From DASUNP01 sp963728545 (lineage in GTDB: Bacteria > Acidobacteriota > Blastocatellia > UBA7656), in NCBI GenBank assembly GCA_963728545.1, contig CAVSKO010000003.1:868001-932000 (forward strand): a stretch of DNA of 64,000 nt, read 5' to 3'. The notes below the pieces were generated by a model. That model was not told where the DNA came from, made no database searches, and worked only from the letters and a program-made list of their open reading frames with translations. The translations under genes and the position numbers were made by a program. Each line of letters starts with the position of its first letter. The first letter of the stretch is position 1. Shown here in pieces: positions 43,749 to 52,219 of this stretch.

Positions 43749-45128
43749 TTAAGGCAATCGTGTCTTTTGATATTCGGCAGGCATATACGCTCGCAGTTTT
43801 CCGGCTCGGCGATTCACAGGGAGAATGTAGTGTAAAGCCACAATCACCATCAAAGGCATCATATTAACCCAGGTGAAGACTACGATCGATGTCAGGCCAT
43901 CTCTGTAAACCTGTATCAAGTTACAGGCGACGAGCAAGTAGGAAAGCCTTATGACGGAGAAATAGTTGTTGCGATAAGCGCGGAAATAGGCGCGGGCCAG
44001 CAGATAAGCAAGCAATCCCGGCACGAATACGATTCCCAGGTAGCCGAAATTGACGTAGGATTCGCCTAGAAACGTGACGATCATTCCCATCTCTGCCATA
44101 GGACGCGAGGGGATGGAGATGTCTATAAGGAAATCGGCCAGACCGGGCTTTTCGGGCCACCACTGGCGGGGGATCGGCAGCGTCAACAAGGCCAGGTACG
44201 TGGTGCCGTAATAGCGTCTTCCCGAAGCGTCCATCAGCGTCACCGCACAGGCGAACTGATCGAGGAACTGCTGGTCCGGCGCCTGGACCGCGAGGGCGTT
44301 ATTAACAGATTGCCTCGACATGTCTACGATCTGCACCATCCCTTCGCCCTCCTGGGTCAGCTTGCCGATATCTTTCAAGGGGAAGAAGATCAGCATCAAA
44401 AACATCATCACGCCCAGCACATAGATCGGCGGCCATTTGAGCTTGCGCCTGTCGAGGTATATTTGAATCAGCAGGATTGCAGGAATGATAACTCGAAATC
44501 GATGATAACCCTGAATGGCCATGACGAACAGGTAGAGCGACATGGGCGCCAGCAGCCACCACCGAAATCCATACCAGTAAATCAAGGCGAGAAGCGCCAG
44601 CCCCGCCCATACCTGTGTGATGAAAAACCAGCTCGATGTTTGCCATTCACCTAATTCAACCCGCTCGCCTTGGACCCCAGGCAAATTCGTAAAAGCCCAC
44701 ATCCCAAAAAGGCCCAGGGGGAACGCGATTGCCACGACACTCCATATGTGCCTCAAAGAGAGATTGGGCAGGTTCTTTGACGATTGCCCTGGATGCGCGC
44801 GCACGTTGGCGAGATCGTCCCTCGACGCTTTAATCCAGGCGATGGTCATTACGACAAGAGCGACGTCGCCCATAAGCGCAGCCTTCACTATTTCACTGTG
44901 CGCCACAGGCTCAAAGAAGAGCATGTACTGGCTGAGCAACGTCGGCGCTCCCAGCGTCAGGGCAATCAACCTCAGCGTGAAGGTGTATATATGAAAGAAA
45001 AGATAGATCGTCGCCGGATGCGAATGCGAAAGGCGACCGTAGCGCAGCAGCACCACTGTGCAGACTGAGACGACTAACAGGTCGAAAAATAGAACGACTG
45101 GAATATCGATTGGGAAAGTTTCAAGCAA
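43749..45128 (-). CDS. Wzy-like O-antigen/exopolysaccharide polymerase
   Basis: This 459-residue membrane protein has about eleven hydrophobic helices. A larger hydrophilic loop lies at about residues 255-330, with conserved-looking RRYYGTTYLALLTLPIPRQW and then RPMAEMGMIVTFLGESYVNF. That pattern, with a late periplasmic loop and a GE-x-YVNFG stretch, is typical of oligosaccharide repeat-unit polymerases of the Wzy type. Wzy joins repeat units in the periplasm after flipping. The family is very diverse, so this rests on topology, motif and context. Confidence 0.75.
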   Translation of the reverse strand: MLETFPIDIPVVLFFDLLVVSVCTVVLLRYGRLSHSHPATIYLFFHIYTFTLRLIALTLGAPTLLSQYMLFFEPVAHSEIVKAALMGDVALVVMTIAWIKASRDDLANVRAHPGQSSKNLPNLSLRHIWSVVAIAFPLGLFGMWAFTNLPGVQGERVELGEWQTSSWFFITQVWAGLALLALIYWYGFRWWLLAPMSLYLFVMAIQGYHRFRVIIPAILLIQIYLDRRKLKWPPIYVLGVMMFLMLIFFPLKDIGKLTQEGEGMVQIVDMSRQSVNNALAVQAPDQQFLDQFACAVTLMDASGRRYYGTTYLALLTLPIPRQWWPEKPGLADFLIDISIPSRPMAEMGMIVTFLGESYVNFGYLGIVFVPGLLAYLLARAYFRAYRNNYFSVIRLSYLLVACNLIQVYRDGLTSIVVFTWVNMMPLMVIVALHYILPVNRRAGKLRAYMPAEYQKTRLP

Positions 45129-45152
45129 CGGTATTAACCTCTCTAAGCCATA

Positions 45153-45872
45153 TTATTCGGTTGCAGGCGAAGCCATAGCAAAAATCTGTCGTCGCTTTAA
45201 AAGCATTGCAACAGCGTACGCAGCAGAATGAAACAACGATTTATTTATTCTCCAGAGCCTCTCGCTGATAGCGAGGGGCGGAAACGCATGTGTGAGAATC
45301 GAAACCTCTTCGGGTATATACCCCGCCGTAGCGAGCAGGTTTCCGATCAACATTGGCGTCCACGCGTACAGGTGCATATCAGGGTCACCCGGTTTCCATC
45401 GCCTGTTGCTCTTGTGACGCCAGTCGTCCATTGGCGAAAGCCATAGCAACTTGCCATCAGGTTTGAGAAACGATTTCAACTGGACGAGCGCCCCATACGG
45501 ATTCGGCACATGCTCTAGCGCATGGCTGGTTATAATCTTACTGAAGGACCTGCCCTCTATTTCATCAAGCATGCTGTAGGTAGTTATTCCGAGTCGCTTG
45601 GCCTGTGCTCTGGCTGCCGGGTTTATGTCAACACCGACTTTCGACCTGGCGTCGAGAGTGTAAAGCATGTATCCGCCGCCGCATCCGAATTCAAGTATGT
45701 CGTCCTGTTCGTTTATGTGAGGCGCAAATACAAACTTGTTGAACTCGGCGGCCATAATGCCCGCCGAGTTTTGCCGTTGAAAGTATAATTCCCCCTCGTC
45801 GCCCAAATACTTCTTCGCCGCCCCGTAAGCAGGCGTCGCTGGCGTCTCATCGAATGAGGGCTTATCTTTCAT
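45153..45872 (-). CDS. SAM-dependent methyltransferase
   Basis: The 239-residue protein contains motif I DILEFGCGGGYMLYTL at about residue 58, then KVGVDINPAARAQAKRLG, TSHALEHVPNPYGALVQLKS and LKPDGKLLWLSPMDDW. It is a Methyltransf_23-type fold. It starts one base before the transaldolase gene's stop region ends and is likely co-transcribed with the heptose genes. Methylation of a heptose or other sugar of the repeat unit would fit; not demonstrable from sequence. Confidence 0.83.
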   Translation of the reverse strand: MKDKPSFDETPATPAYGAAKKYLGDEGELYFQRQNSAGIMAAEFNKFVFAPHINEQDDILEFGCGGGYMLYTLDARSKVGVDINPAARAQAKRLGITTYSMLDEIEGRSFSKIITSHALEHVPNPYGALVQLKSFLKPDGKLLWLSPMDDWRHKSNRRWKPGDPDMHLYAWTPMLIGNLLATAGYIPEEVSILTHAFPPLAISERLWRINKSLFHSAAYAVAMLLKRRQIFAMASPATE

Positions 45873-46574
45873 TTAATCCGCCGCGTCCTTAAGCAGAGCC
45901 TCTGCCTTTGCGCCGTCTCTCAAAAACATCTGCACGGTCTCTTTGGTATAAGGGTGAACGAGCATACCCTCCAACAGATCGGGCAGCACGGTAACTATGT
46001 GTGCGCCTGCTTCAAGCCATTCGATGACGTTCAGCACTTCGCGGGTCGAGCCGACTATTATTTGGGATTTGAGATCGAATTGGTCGAGCAGCTTTCGCAG
46101 CCTTGCAATCTCGCCGCACGCATTATACCCCATGTTGTTGACTCGCCCGCCGAAAATCGAAACATAGGTCGCGCCCGCAAGCCCCGCCAGGAAGCACTGC
46201 TGCGCGCTCATCATGGCCGTGACGTTGACCTTTATGTTGCGGCTCGTTTCCAGCTCGTGAATAACTTCGAGGTTCTCGGTCTCACCTTCGGGGCCGTGAA
46301 TAGTTATCTTGACCACCACGTTTTCGGCCCAGCCCGCAAAGGTCGCGGCCTGTTCGAGCATCTCGGCGGGGTCATTGGTCGTAACTTCGACCGACAGCGG
46401 AAGCGGGGCTATGAGGCTTGCGATCTCCTTTGAATGGGCCTCGATACCTTCGAGGCCGCCCCTCACGCCATGCTTAAAGAGTATCGTGGGATTGGTCGTG
46501 ACCCCCCTGATGATCCCCATTCGATGATACCGCTTTATCTGTTTCAAGTCGGCAGTATCGAGAAAAATTGCCAT
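45873..46574 (-). CDS. Transaldolase-family aldolase (TalB-small/FSA type)
   Basis: This 233-residue protein is of the short transaldolase/fructose-6-phosphate aldolase class. It opens MAIFLDTADLKQIKRYHRMG with TTNPTI. The Schiff-base lysine is in NVVVKITIHG at about residue 89, and GATYVSIFGGRVNNMG and the HIVTVLPDLLEGML block are conserved. Placed directly downstream of GmhA/GmhB-like genes, it may form sedoheptulose 7-phosphate, the starting compound of the GDP-heptose route. That link is inference. Confidence 0.87.
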   Translation of the reverse strand: MAIFLDTADLKQIKRYHRMGIIRGVTTNPTILFKHGVRGGLEGIEAHSKEIASLIAPLPLSVEVTTNDPAEMLEQAATFAGWAENVVVKITIHGPEGETENLEVIHELETSRNIKVNVTAMMSAQQCFLAGLAGATYVSIFGGRVNNMGYNACGEIARLRKLLDQFDLKSQIIVGSTREVLNVIEWLEAGAHIVTVLPDLLEGMLVHPYTKETVQMFLRDGAKAEALLKDAAD

Positions 46575-46598
46575 AAGGACTGCTCCTTCCGTTACGGG

Positions 46599-47216
46599 CT
46601 AGTCGGTTGACTCCCACTTCATTTCAGAATACTTGAGCCGGGGGTGCGACACCAGCAGGTGCCAGATGACGGCCTGGAACGCCTCTGTGTGCGGCGTTAT
46701 GGTGGCCGCATTGACGACCGGAATAAGTATGCACTCGTCTGCAACCTGCGCGGTATAACCTCCGTCGCGGCCTACCACTCCGCAAACGGCGGCCCCGACT
46801 CTTTTGGCTTCTTGTAACGCGCGCACGATGTTGGCGCTGATGTTTCGGTCAACATCGCCTCCGCCGACGGAAAAAACAAAGACCAGGTCGGCGGGCGTCA
46901 GGCGGCTGCCGCGCAGCCAGTTGGCGAAAGAGGTTTCCCATCCGTCGTCGTTTATTCGCGCCGTAAGCTCGGAGACGTTGTCCGTAGGGGCGTAAGATTC
47001 TATGCCGCATATCTTCCGAAAATCATTTACGGCGTGCGAGGCATGGCCCGCGCCTCCACCCACTCCGAGGATGAAAAGGCGACCCGCCCTCTCTCGCACC
47101 TTGACCAGCAGGTCAATTGTGCGCTCGACGGCTTGAAGGTCTATCTGCCGAAGAATCTTTTGGGCCTCTTCGATGTACTGAGCAACGTAATCCACATCTG
47201 TCTCCGCAGTCCTCAT
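46599..47216 (-). CDS. gmhA: SIS-domain sedoheptulose 7-phosphate isomerase
   Basis: ATG 47216 lies four bases past the previous stop; the longer frame to 47273 would overlap that gene. The 205-residue protein has the SIS phosphosugar loop GVGGGAGHASHAVNDFR, LVFVFSVGGGDVDRN with the second phosphate loop, and a C-terminal Glu/His region (TPHTEAFQAVIWHLLV) matching GmhA's catalytic end. GmhA converts sedoheptulose 7-phosphate to D-glycero-D-manno-heptose 7-phosphate. The other three enzymes of the GDP-heptose pathway are encoded next to it. Confidence 0.87.
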   Translation of the reverse strand: MRTAETDVDYVAQYIEEAQKILRQIDLQAVERTIDLLVKVRERAGRLFILGVGGGAGHASHAVNDFRKICGIESYAPTDNVSELTARINDDGWETSFANWLRGSRLTPADLVFVFSVGGGDVDRNISANIVRALQEAKRVGAAVCGVVGRDGGYTAQVADECILIPVVNAATITPHTEAFQAVIWHLLVSHPRLKYSEMKWESTD

Positions 47217-47220
47217 GAAA

Positions 47221-47865
47221 TCACACACACTTGAGCACATATCGCATGGAGGCTTGTGTGTCTCCCTTCTCAAGAGCTTTTATTAAGCTTGCGGCTTCGG
47301 TTAAATTGCCTACAAGGTAGTCCGGCCATACGTCGTTCTCGACAAGGCTGTCGCAATTATAGCACTTGCGGCTGTTGACAAACACAGTGATCGTTCCGGC
47401 CGCGCGGCCCGCCGAAACGTCCGTCACGCCATCGCCCAGCATGTAAGAGCGCCGAAGATCGATATTCCACTCTTCGGCGGCGCTCAATATCAAGCCGGGT
47501 TTGGGCTTGCGGCAATCGCAAATCACGCGATACTGTGCCAGGGCCGCTTCCGGGTGATGAAGACAATTGTAAACCCCGTCCAGATGCCCGCCTCCGGCCT
47601 CGATGTCCCGGCGCATTTTATCCTCTATCGCTTCTAGTAATTCAGGCGTGAACTTCCCCTTGGCAATCCCGGGCTGATTCGACACGACCAGGGCGAGCAG
47701 ACCAAGACGATTAATTTTGGCAATCGCTTCGCCTACGCCGGGCAGCAGAGAGAATTGATCGGGGTTTGCGGGCGAATCGATCAGGCCAAACTCCGCATTG
47801 TAGAACATGCGGTTAATCACGCCGTCTCTATCAATGAATACAGCCCTGCGAGGCGGTTCGTTCAT
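47221..47865 (-). CDS. gmhB: D-glycero-D-manno-heptose 1,7-bisphosphate 7-phosphatase
   Basis: I use ATG 47865 (MNEPPRRAVFIDRDGVINRM); a GTG at 47877 is an alternative. The 214-residue HAD phosphatase has nucleophile Asp in FIDRDGVIN, the zinc-binding loop CLHHPEAALAQYRVICDCRK with its Cys/His ligands, KPKPGL and GDGVTDVSAGRAAG. It removes the 7-phosphate so that the 1-phosphate can be activated. It lies between the isomerase and kinase genes, with repeat copy D on its upstream side. Confidence 0.9.
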   Translation of the reverse strand: MNEPPRRAVFIDRDGVINRMFYNAEFGLIDSPANPDQFSLLPGVGEAIAKINRLGLLALVVSNQPGIAKGKFTPELLEAIEDKMRRDIEAGGGHLDGVYNCLHHPEAALAQYRVICDCRKPKPGLILSAAEEWNIDLRRSYMLGDGVTDVSAGRAAGTITVFVNSRKCYNCDSLVENDVWPDYLVGNLTEAASLIKALEKGDTQASMRYVLKCV

Positions 47866-47919
47866 ATTGAAGGCCACTCGGTAGCTGACAAAGAGAGATT
47901 ATGAAAAGCAAGAACCATC

Positions 47920-48039
47920 TCACCGCAGAGACACAGAGAGCACAGAGGGGGCGCAGAGAAAACCATACTCTGCTCTGCGCAACCGCCGCGTGCGAAGCAC
48001 ATCATCGGCCATCCTGTGTTCTCTGTGTCTCTGCGGTGA
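47920..48039. repeat. Dispersed palindromic repeat, copy D
   Basis: It starts TCACCGCAGAGACACAGAGA and ends with the complementary arm and GGTGA. Flanks (CCATCTCACC left, GGTGAATCTTC right) show reverse orientation. The internal module is on the right arm at 47983-48012, which is the same place as in copies C and E once orientation is corrected. It sits between two genes of the GDP-heptose set without visibly disturbing either. Confidence 0.9.
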
Positions 48040-48064
48040 ATCTTCTTTCATTACCGAAAACTTT

Positions 48065-49054
48065 CTAGAAATTCACAAGCACCTTTGCGCCGTCAAAGTC
48101 GAAATCGTATAACAGCTCGCGCAGCCCTTGTTCAGTCAACGCTTTTCGCATCCCGGCCTTCGAGCGGCTGGGGCAATAGAACATAAAGAAGCCGCCTCCG
48201 CCCGCTCCCATCACTTTCCCCCCGAGACCGCCGCACTTCTTTGCCGTCTCGTACCAGCCGTCTATACGCGCGTCGCTGATCTTGGCCGACCGTCGCTTTT
48301 TGGTCTGCCAGTGCTCGTCCAGCAGCAGGCCGAACTGCTCGACATCGCCTTGCTCCAAACTCTCTTTGATGCGATAGCCAAGCTCTTTCGTTCTGTGCAG
48401 GCTATCGATCACTTCCGCATCTCCGCCCTGTGTGCTTCTCTTTTGTGCTTCGAGAATATCCGAGCTTGATCGCGTGATTCCGGTGTAGAACAACAAGACC
48501 GAGTTGCGAAAATCTTCGACAGTGCTGATAGAGATATTGAGCGGATACACTTTCACACGCCCCTCGGTGTCTATATCGAGACACGTGATGCCGCCGAACG
48601 CGGCAAGGTAATGATCGTGCTTGCCTACGGGGTGGCCCGCGAGATCCATTTCGATGTGACAGGCCTGTTCGGCCAGCGCCTGGGTCGGCACTTTTTCTCG
48701 TTTCAATTCATACAGGGCCGTGAGCAGCGCCACCAGGTAAGTGCCCGAAGACCCAAGGCCCGTTCCGGCGGGAATGTCGGCCATCGAAGCGATCTCAAGA
48801 CTGCCGCCGAGCTTAAGCTCTTTAAGCGTGTGCCGAACCAGATCGTGCTCTATCTCGTCAGGCGTAGCCACCTGTTCGTAGCGAGAGTACTTCAACCGTA
48901 TAAAATCATCGGCAGCCGGGCGATTCAGATAGACGTAAAGAAATTTATTGACGGCTGCGCTTAAAATGAATCCGCCGTGCTCGGAGTAATAAGACGGCAA
49001 ATCTGTCCCGCCGCCGCCGAGCGATATGCGATAAGGCGCTCGCGCCAGTATCAT
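48065..49054 (-). CDS. hddA: D-glycero-D-manno-heptose 7-phosphate kinase (GHMP family)
   Basis: This 329-residue GHMP kinase opens APYRISLGGGGTDLPSYY, the signature start of HddA. The ATP loop is PAGTGLGSSGTYLVALL at about residue 95, and the C-terminal GHMP motif is GGKVMGAGGGGFFMFYC. HddA phosphorylates C1 of the heptose 7-phosphate. Its ATG overlaps the stop of the nucleotidyltransferase gene (ATGA), so the two are co-translated. Confidence 0.93.
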   Translation of the reverse strand: MILARAPYRISLGGGGTDLPSYYSEHGGFILSAAVNKFLYVYLNRPAADDFIRLKYSRYEQVATPDEIEHDLVRHTLKELKLGGSLEIASMADIPAGTGLGSSGTYLVALLTALYELKREKVPTQALAEQACHIEMDLAGHPVGKHDHYLAAFGGITCLDIDTEGRVKVYPLNISISTVEDFRNSVLLFYTGITRSSSDILEAQKRSTQGGDAEVIDSLHRTKELGYRIKESLEQGDVEQFGLLLDEHWQTKKRRSAKISDARIDGWYETAKKCGGLGGKVMGAGGGGFFMFYCPSRSKAGMRKALTEQGLRELLYDFDFDGAKVLVNF

Positions 49055-49800
49055 AACGCCTCCGTTTTTTCGATCATCTCCGTTTGCACTCTTTCCAGAT
49101 CGCCCGCCGTATCAACCCACCAGAGCCCTTCTTCCGCAGACATCTTATAACCGTAGATGGCCGCGCCTGCTTCGAGCAATCGGGGGAATACGTCTCGCCC
49201 AAAGTCAGACGCGACGCCGTCGGGTATCGAGTCGAGGACCTGCGGGTCGAGCGCGATTACGCCGGCGCTTACCCAGTGCGAGAAGACCTGATCGGGTCGC
49301 GGCTTTTCGAGGAATCGCGTGACGCGGTCGTTTTCGTCCAGTCCGACGATTCCGCTCTCGGTAGGGTCTTCGCGCTCGTGCAATGCAATCGTTGCGACGC
49401 CGCCCCTCGACGCGTGCATCGCCCAGAGCCTGTCCAGGCGGCAGGTGCTCAGGTTATCTCCGTACCAGACAAAAAAAGGACCGTCAAAAAAGTCCGCGAC
49501 ATTTTTGACCGCGCCCGCCGTGCCTAACAGTTCGGGTTCGCGCGAGTAAGTTATGCGCACGCCCCAGCGGCTCCCGTCGCCAAAGTGACCGGCCACCGAT
49601 TCCGGCAGGTAGTGCAGGTTGATTACCAGATCGGTGACTCCATATTTTTTCAGCCACGCGACGTTGCGCTCAAGCAGAGGCTTTCCGGCTATCTCCACCA
49701 TGCATTTCGGAACGGTTTCGGTAAGCGGGCGAAGCCGCGCGCCCCGGCCGGCTGCCAGAAGGATCGCTTTTTCGGGCATAGCCGTGTGCGCGTATATCAT
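49051..49800 (-). CDS. hddC: D-glycero-alpha-D-manno-heptose 1-phosphate guanylyltransferase-like nucleotidyltransferase
   Basis: ATG 49800 overlaps the epimerase stop (ATGA); the frame to 49941 runs back into that gene and is rejected. The 249-residue protein has the nucleotidyltransferase loop AILLAAGRGARLRPLTETVP, the metal Asp in FFVWYGDN and later FLEKPRP. It belongs to the HddC/RmlA-like group. With kinase, phosphatase and isomerase genes adjacent, GTP-dependent formation of GDP-heptose is the natural assignment; the base specificity cannot be read directly. Confidence 0.88.
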   Translation of the reverse strand: MIYAHTAMPEKAILLAAGRGARLRPLTETVPKCMVEIAGKPLLERNVAWLKKYGVTDLVINLHYLPESVAGHFGDGSRWGVRITYSREPELLGTAGAVKNVADFFDGPFFVWYGDNLSTCRLDRLWAMHASRGGVATIALHEREDPTESGIVGLDENDRVTRFLEKPRPDQVFSHWVSAGVIALDPQVLDSIPDGVASDFGRDVFPRLLEAGAAIYGYKMSAEEGLWWVDTAGDLERVQTEMIEKTEAL

Positions 49801-50915
49801 TTTTGTTCCACGCTCTGGACGACGCCCTGCTCCCGCATTATGCGCTCGGCCTCTTCCAGATACTCTGCCGTGCCTTTTTGCTCGCGCATCCACGCCACGT
49901 ATTCGCGCACGTTCTGCTCGACAGGAATAACAGGCTCCCACCCGAGGCCGCTGAGCTTCGCATTATCTGAAATAGTGTGGCGCGTATCGCCCAGGCGGAA
50001 CTCGCCCGGCACCCGTGGCTCAAGGTCGATTGCGAACTCTCTAATCATGATCTCGGCGAATTCAAGCACTGTGACGGCTCGCCCGCCCCCGGCGTTAAAG
50101 ACCTGAAAGCTCGATCTCTCGTCTTCCATCACCGCCACGTTAGCGCGGGCCACGTCTTTGACGTTCACGTAATCGCGCAGTTGTTTGCCGTCTTCATAAC
50201 AGATCGGGGGCAACCCGTTGAGCAATCTCAAGGCGAACCGGCGCGCGATGCCCGAATAAGCGTTGTAAAAAGAGTTGCGCGTCCCCTGAACGTATGTGTA
50301 GCGCATGCAGGCCGTAGGAATCTGGTAACGCTGGCCGAGGCTTTTAGCGAGCAACTCGATGGCGTACTTAGATATGGCGTAAGCCGTATGCGGGTGAATG
50401 GTCTTTTCATCGATGAGCAGCGGCTTCATCTCCGCGCCGCAGGAAGGGCATTTGACTTCCCAGTCTCCGCGCCGTAGCTGCTCAATCGAGCGAGACTCAG
50501 GGTAGATAACTCCATGCTCTTCGCAACTGTAGCGGCCTTCGCCGGAGACGGATTGCGAAGACGCAAAAACAATCTTTTCGATCTGCAAGTTATTTTCGAC
50601 GATCAACTCGAACAGCAACGCGCTCGACTCGGTGTTCGTGTGAATAAAAGTGCTGAAGTCGGGCAAGTAATCCTGATAAGCCGCCAGGTGTATCACGCGG
50701 TCTACTCCCCGCAATGCTTTACCGAGATCGGTGCGATTTGCAACATCGCCTTCGATGAACTCTGCTTCGGCAGGCAGGTAATCGGGCTTGCCTCGCGGGT
50801 GAACGCGAGGCTGGAGGTTGTCGAGTATGCGGACCCCGTAGCCTCGCTCTAAAAGTAGATCGACGGTGTGGGAGCCGATGAAGCCGGCCCCTCCGGTAAC
50901 AAGCACTTTTTTCAT
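49797..50915 (-). CDS. NAD-dependent sugar-nucleotide epimerase with zinc-ribbon-like insertion
   Basis: ATG 50915 opens the NAD motif VLVTGGAGFIGSHTVD; a TTG at 50951 making a TTGA overlap is the alternative. The 372-residue extended SDR has the catalytic Tyr-x3-Lys in AYAISKYAIE. Between the nucleotide fold and the Tyr it carries an insertion with Cys/His pairs (YSCEEHG, then KCPSCGAEM). A similar insertion occurs in proteins annotated as dTDP-L-rhamnose 4-epimerase. It therefore probably epimerises C4 of a deoxyhexose nucleotide, fitting RfbC in the same locus; activity on the heptose is possible. Confidence 0.82.
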   Translation of the reverse strand: MKKVLVTGGAGFIGSHTVDLLLERGYGVRILDNLQPRVHPRGKPDYLPAEAEFIEGDVANRTDLGKALRGVDRVIHLAAYQDYLPDFSTFIHTNTESSALLFELIVENNLQIEKIVFASSQSVSGEGRYSCEEHGVIYPESRSIEQLRRGDWEVKCPSCGAEMKPLLIDEKTIHPHTAYAISKYAIELLAKSLGQRYQIPTACMRYTYVQGTRNSFYNAYSGIARRFALRLLNGLPPICYEDGKQLRDYVNVKDVARANVAVMEDERSSFQVFNAGGGRAVTVLEFAEIMIREFAIDLEPRVPGEFRLGDTRHTISDNAKLSGLGWEPVIPVEQNVREYVAWMREQKGTAEYLEEAERIMREQGVVQSVEQK

Positions 50916-50947
50916 TCTTTTATTACGAATTATTCCCGGCTTCCTGG

Positions 50948-52198
50948 TCAACCCTGCCAGACTTTATAAATGCGCTCGGCAAATCTCCGACGATAGTCTG
51001 GTTCGGTCAAAGCGGCAACTCTTTCGCGGGCGCGAAGGCCCATCTCTATTGCTTCTTGCGGATTATCATGGACCCAGGCCAGCTTCTCGCAGATCGCATC
51101 AACATCACGTATAGGGACGATAAAACCAGTGACCCCGTCTTCGATCAAGTCAGGCCCGGCGCAGTTGGGCGTTGTAATCACGGGCAACCCCGACGACATG
51201 GCTTCGATTATGTTGCGACCAAACCCGTCGAGCAGCGTCGGGTAGACGTGAACATGACAGCGGCGCATTACCCGGCCAAGCTCTTCGCGGCTGATGTGGC
51301 CCAGCCGCCGGGCACGCACCCGGTCTTCATAAAGCGATACGGCATCCAGGCCGTATGGATGACCGGCCAGCACAAGCTCCATGCCCGGCACAGGCTGGCG
51401 GGCCAGGGCTTCGAGCAGGTAGCCTATCCCCTTGGTCTGCGTGTGAGAGCTGGCCCAGATGACCGAGAATTGCGAGAACTTGTCTGTAGAAGGAGAGAAG
51501 ACTTCCTGATTGACTCCGTACGGCTCTACAAATACCCTGTCGGCCTCGACGCCCATTTTCACAAGAGAATTTCTGGTGAACTCGCTTGCGCAGATAACTG
51601 CATCGGCAAGCTCACGTTCCTCGCGCCTTCGGTCCAACTCCCCTTCGGGGAACCAGCTATAACGCAGCGTGGAGGCCAGCTTAGGAAAGAGTTCTTTCTC
51701 TGCTTCCAGCAGCTTTTCCGCATGCTCGGCGCAGGCGACAGGTTGATAAAGCACACAGGGAAGGCCAAGCTCTTTCGCGCGCCGGAATGTAAACAGGCTT
51801 GAGCTTTCATAACCAAAAGCCAGGTTCCCAAACTCCGGCAAACGCGACGCGACCCATCCGTCGAACTGCTCGTTAGACCAGAGCACCCAGCGATACAGGC
51901 TTGTAGAACTCTGCGGAAAGCGTATCGCGAGTTGCATGAGCGCGCCGGGCAAGGGATGTATGCGCACCTGCCGCGCATCCAGATGCTTGAAGTAGCGCCT
52001 GCCTAGAAACTTTTTAATACGACCCTCGGGCATCCACCTGTACGGGGCTCCGGACATGTTGCAGTAAATATCAATTGCCATCGTGCCCAGCCATCCGCGC
52101 TCTTGTAGCGCCATGCTTTGCTGAAAAATCCCCATAGGGCCGGGGCAGAACACAACGGCGCGAAGCCCTGAGTCGTCATCTGCTTTCCTGCTCACCAT
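50948..52198 (-). CDS. Glycosyltransferase family 4
   Basis: This 416-residue GT-B enzyme has an unusual acceptor half (AVVFCPGPMGIFQQSMALQE). Its donor half is regular: SSHTQTKGIGYLLEALARQ, then DGFGRNIIEAMSSGLPVI with the E-x7-E-like pair (Asp first) and ITTPNCAGPDLIEDG. It lies next to another GT4 gene at 52220. The donor is unknown; proximity to the GDP-heptose genes raises the chance of a heptosyl transferase. Confidence 0.85.
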   Translation of the reverse strand: MVSRKADDDSGLRAVVFCPGPMGIFQQSMALQERGWLGTMAIDIYCNMSGAPYRWMPEGRIKKFLGRRYFKHLDARQVRIHPLPGALMQLAIRFPQSSTSLYRWVLWSNEQFDGWVASRLPEFGNLAFGYESSSLFTFRRAKELGLPCVLYQPVACAEHAEKLLEAEKELFPKLASTLRYSWFPEGELDRRREERELADAVICASEFTRNSLVKMGVEADRVFVEPYGVNQEVFSPSTDKFSQFSVIWASSHTQTKGIGYLLEALARQPVPGMELVLAGHPYGLDAVSLYEDRVRARRLGHISREELGRVMRRCHVHVYPTLLDGFGRNIIEAMSSGLPVITTPNCAGPDLIEDGVTGFIVPIRDVDAICEKLAWVHDNPQEAIEMGLRARERVAALTEPDYRRRFAERIYKVWQG

Positions 52199-52219
52199 TA
52201 TCTTCTTTCTCGCCTTCTC

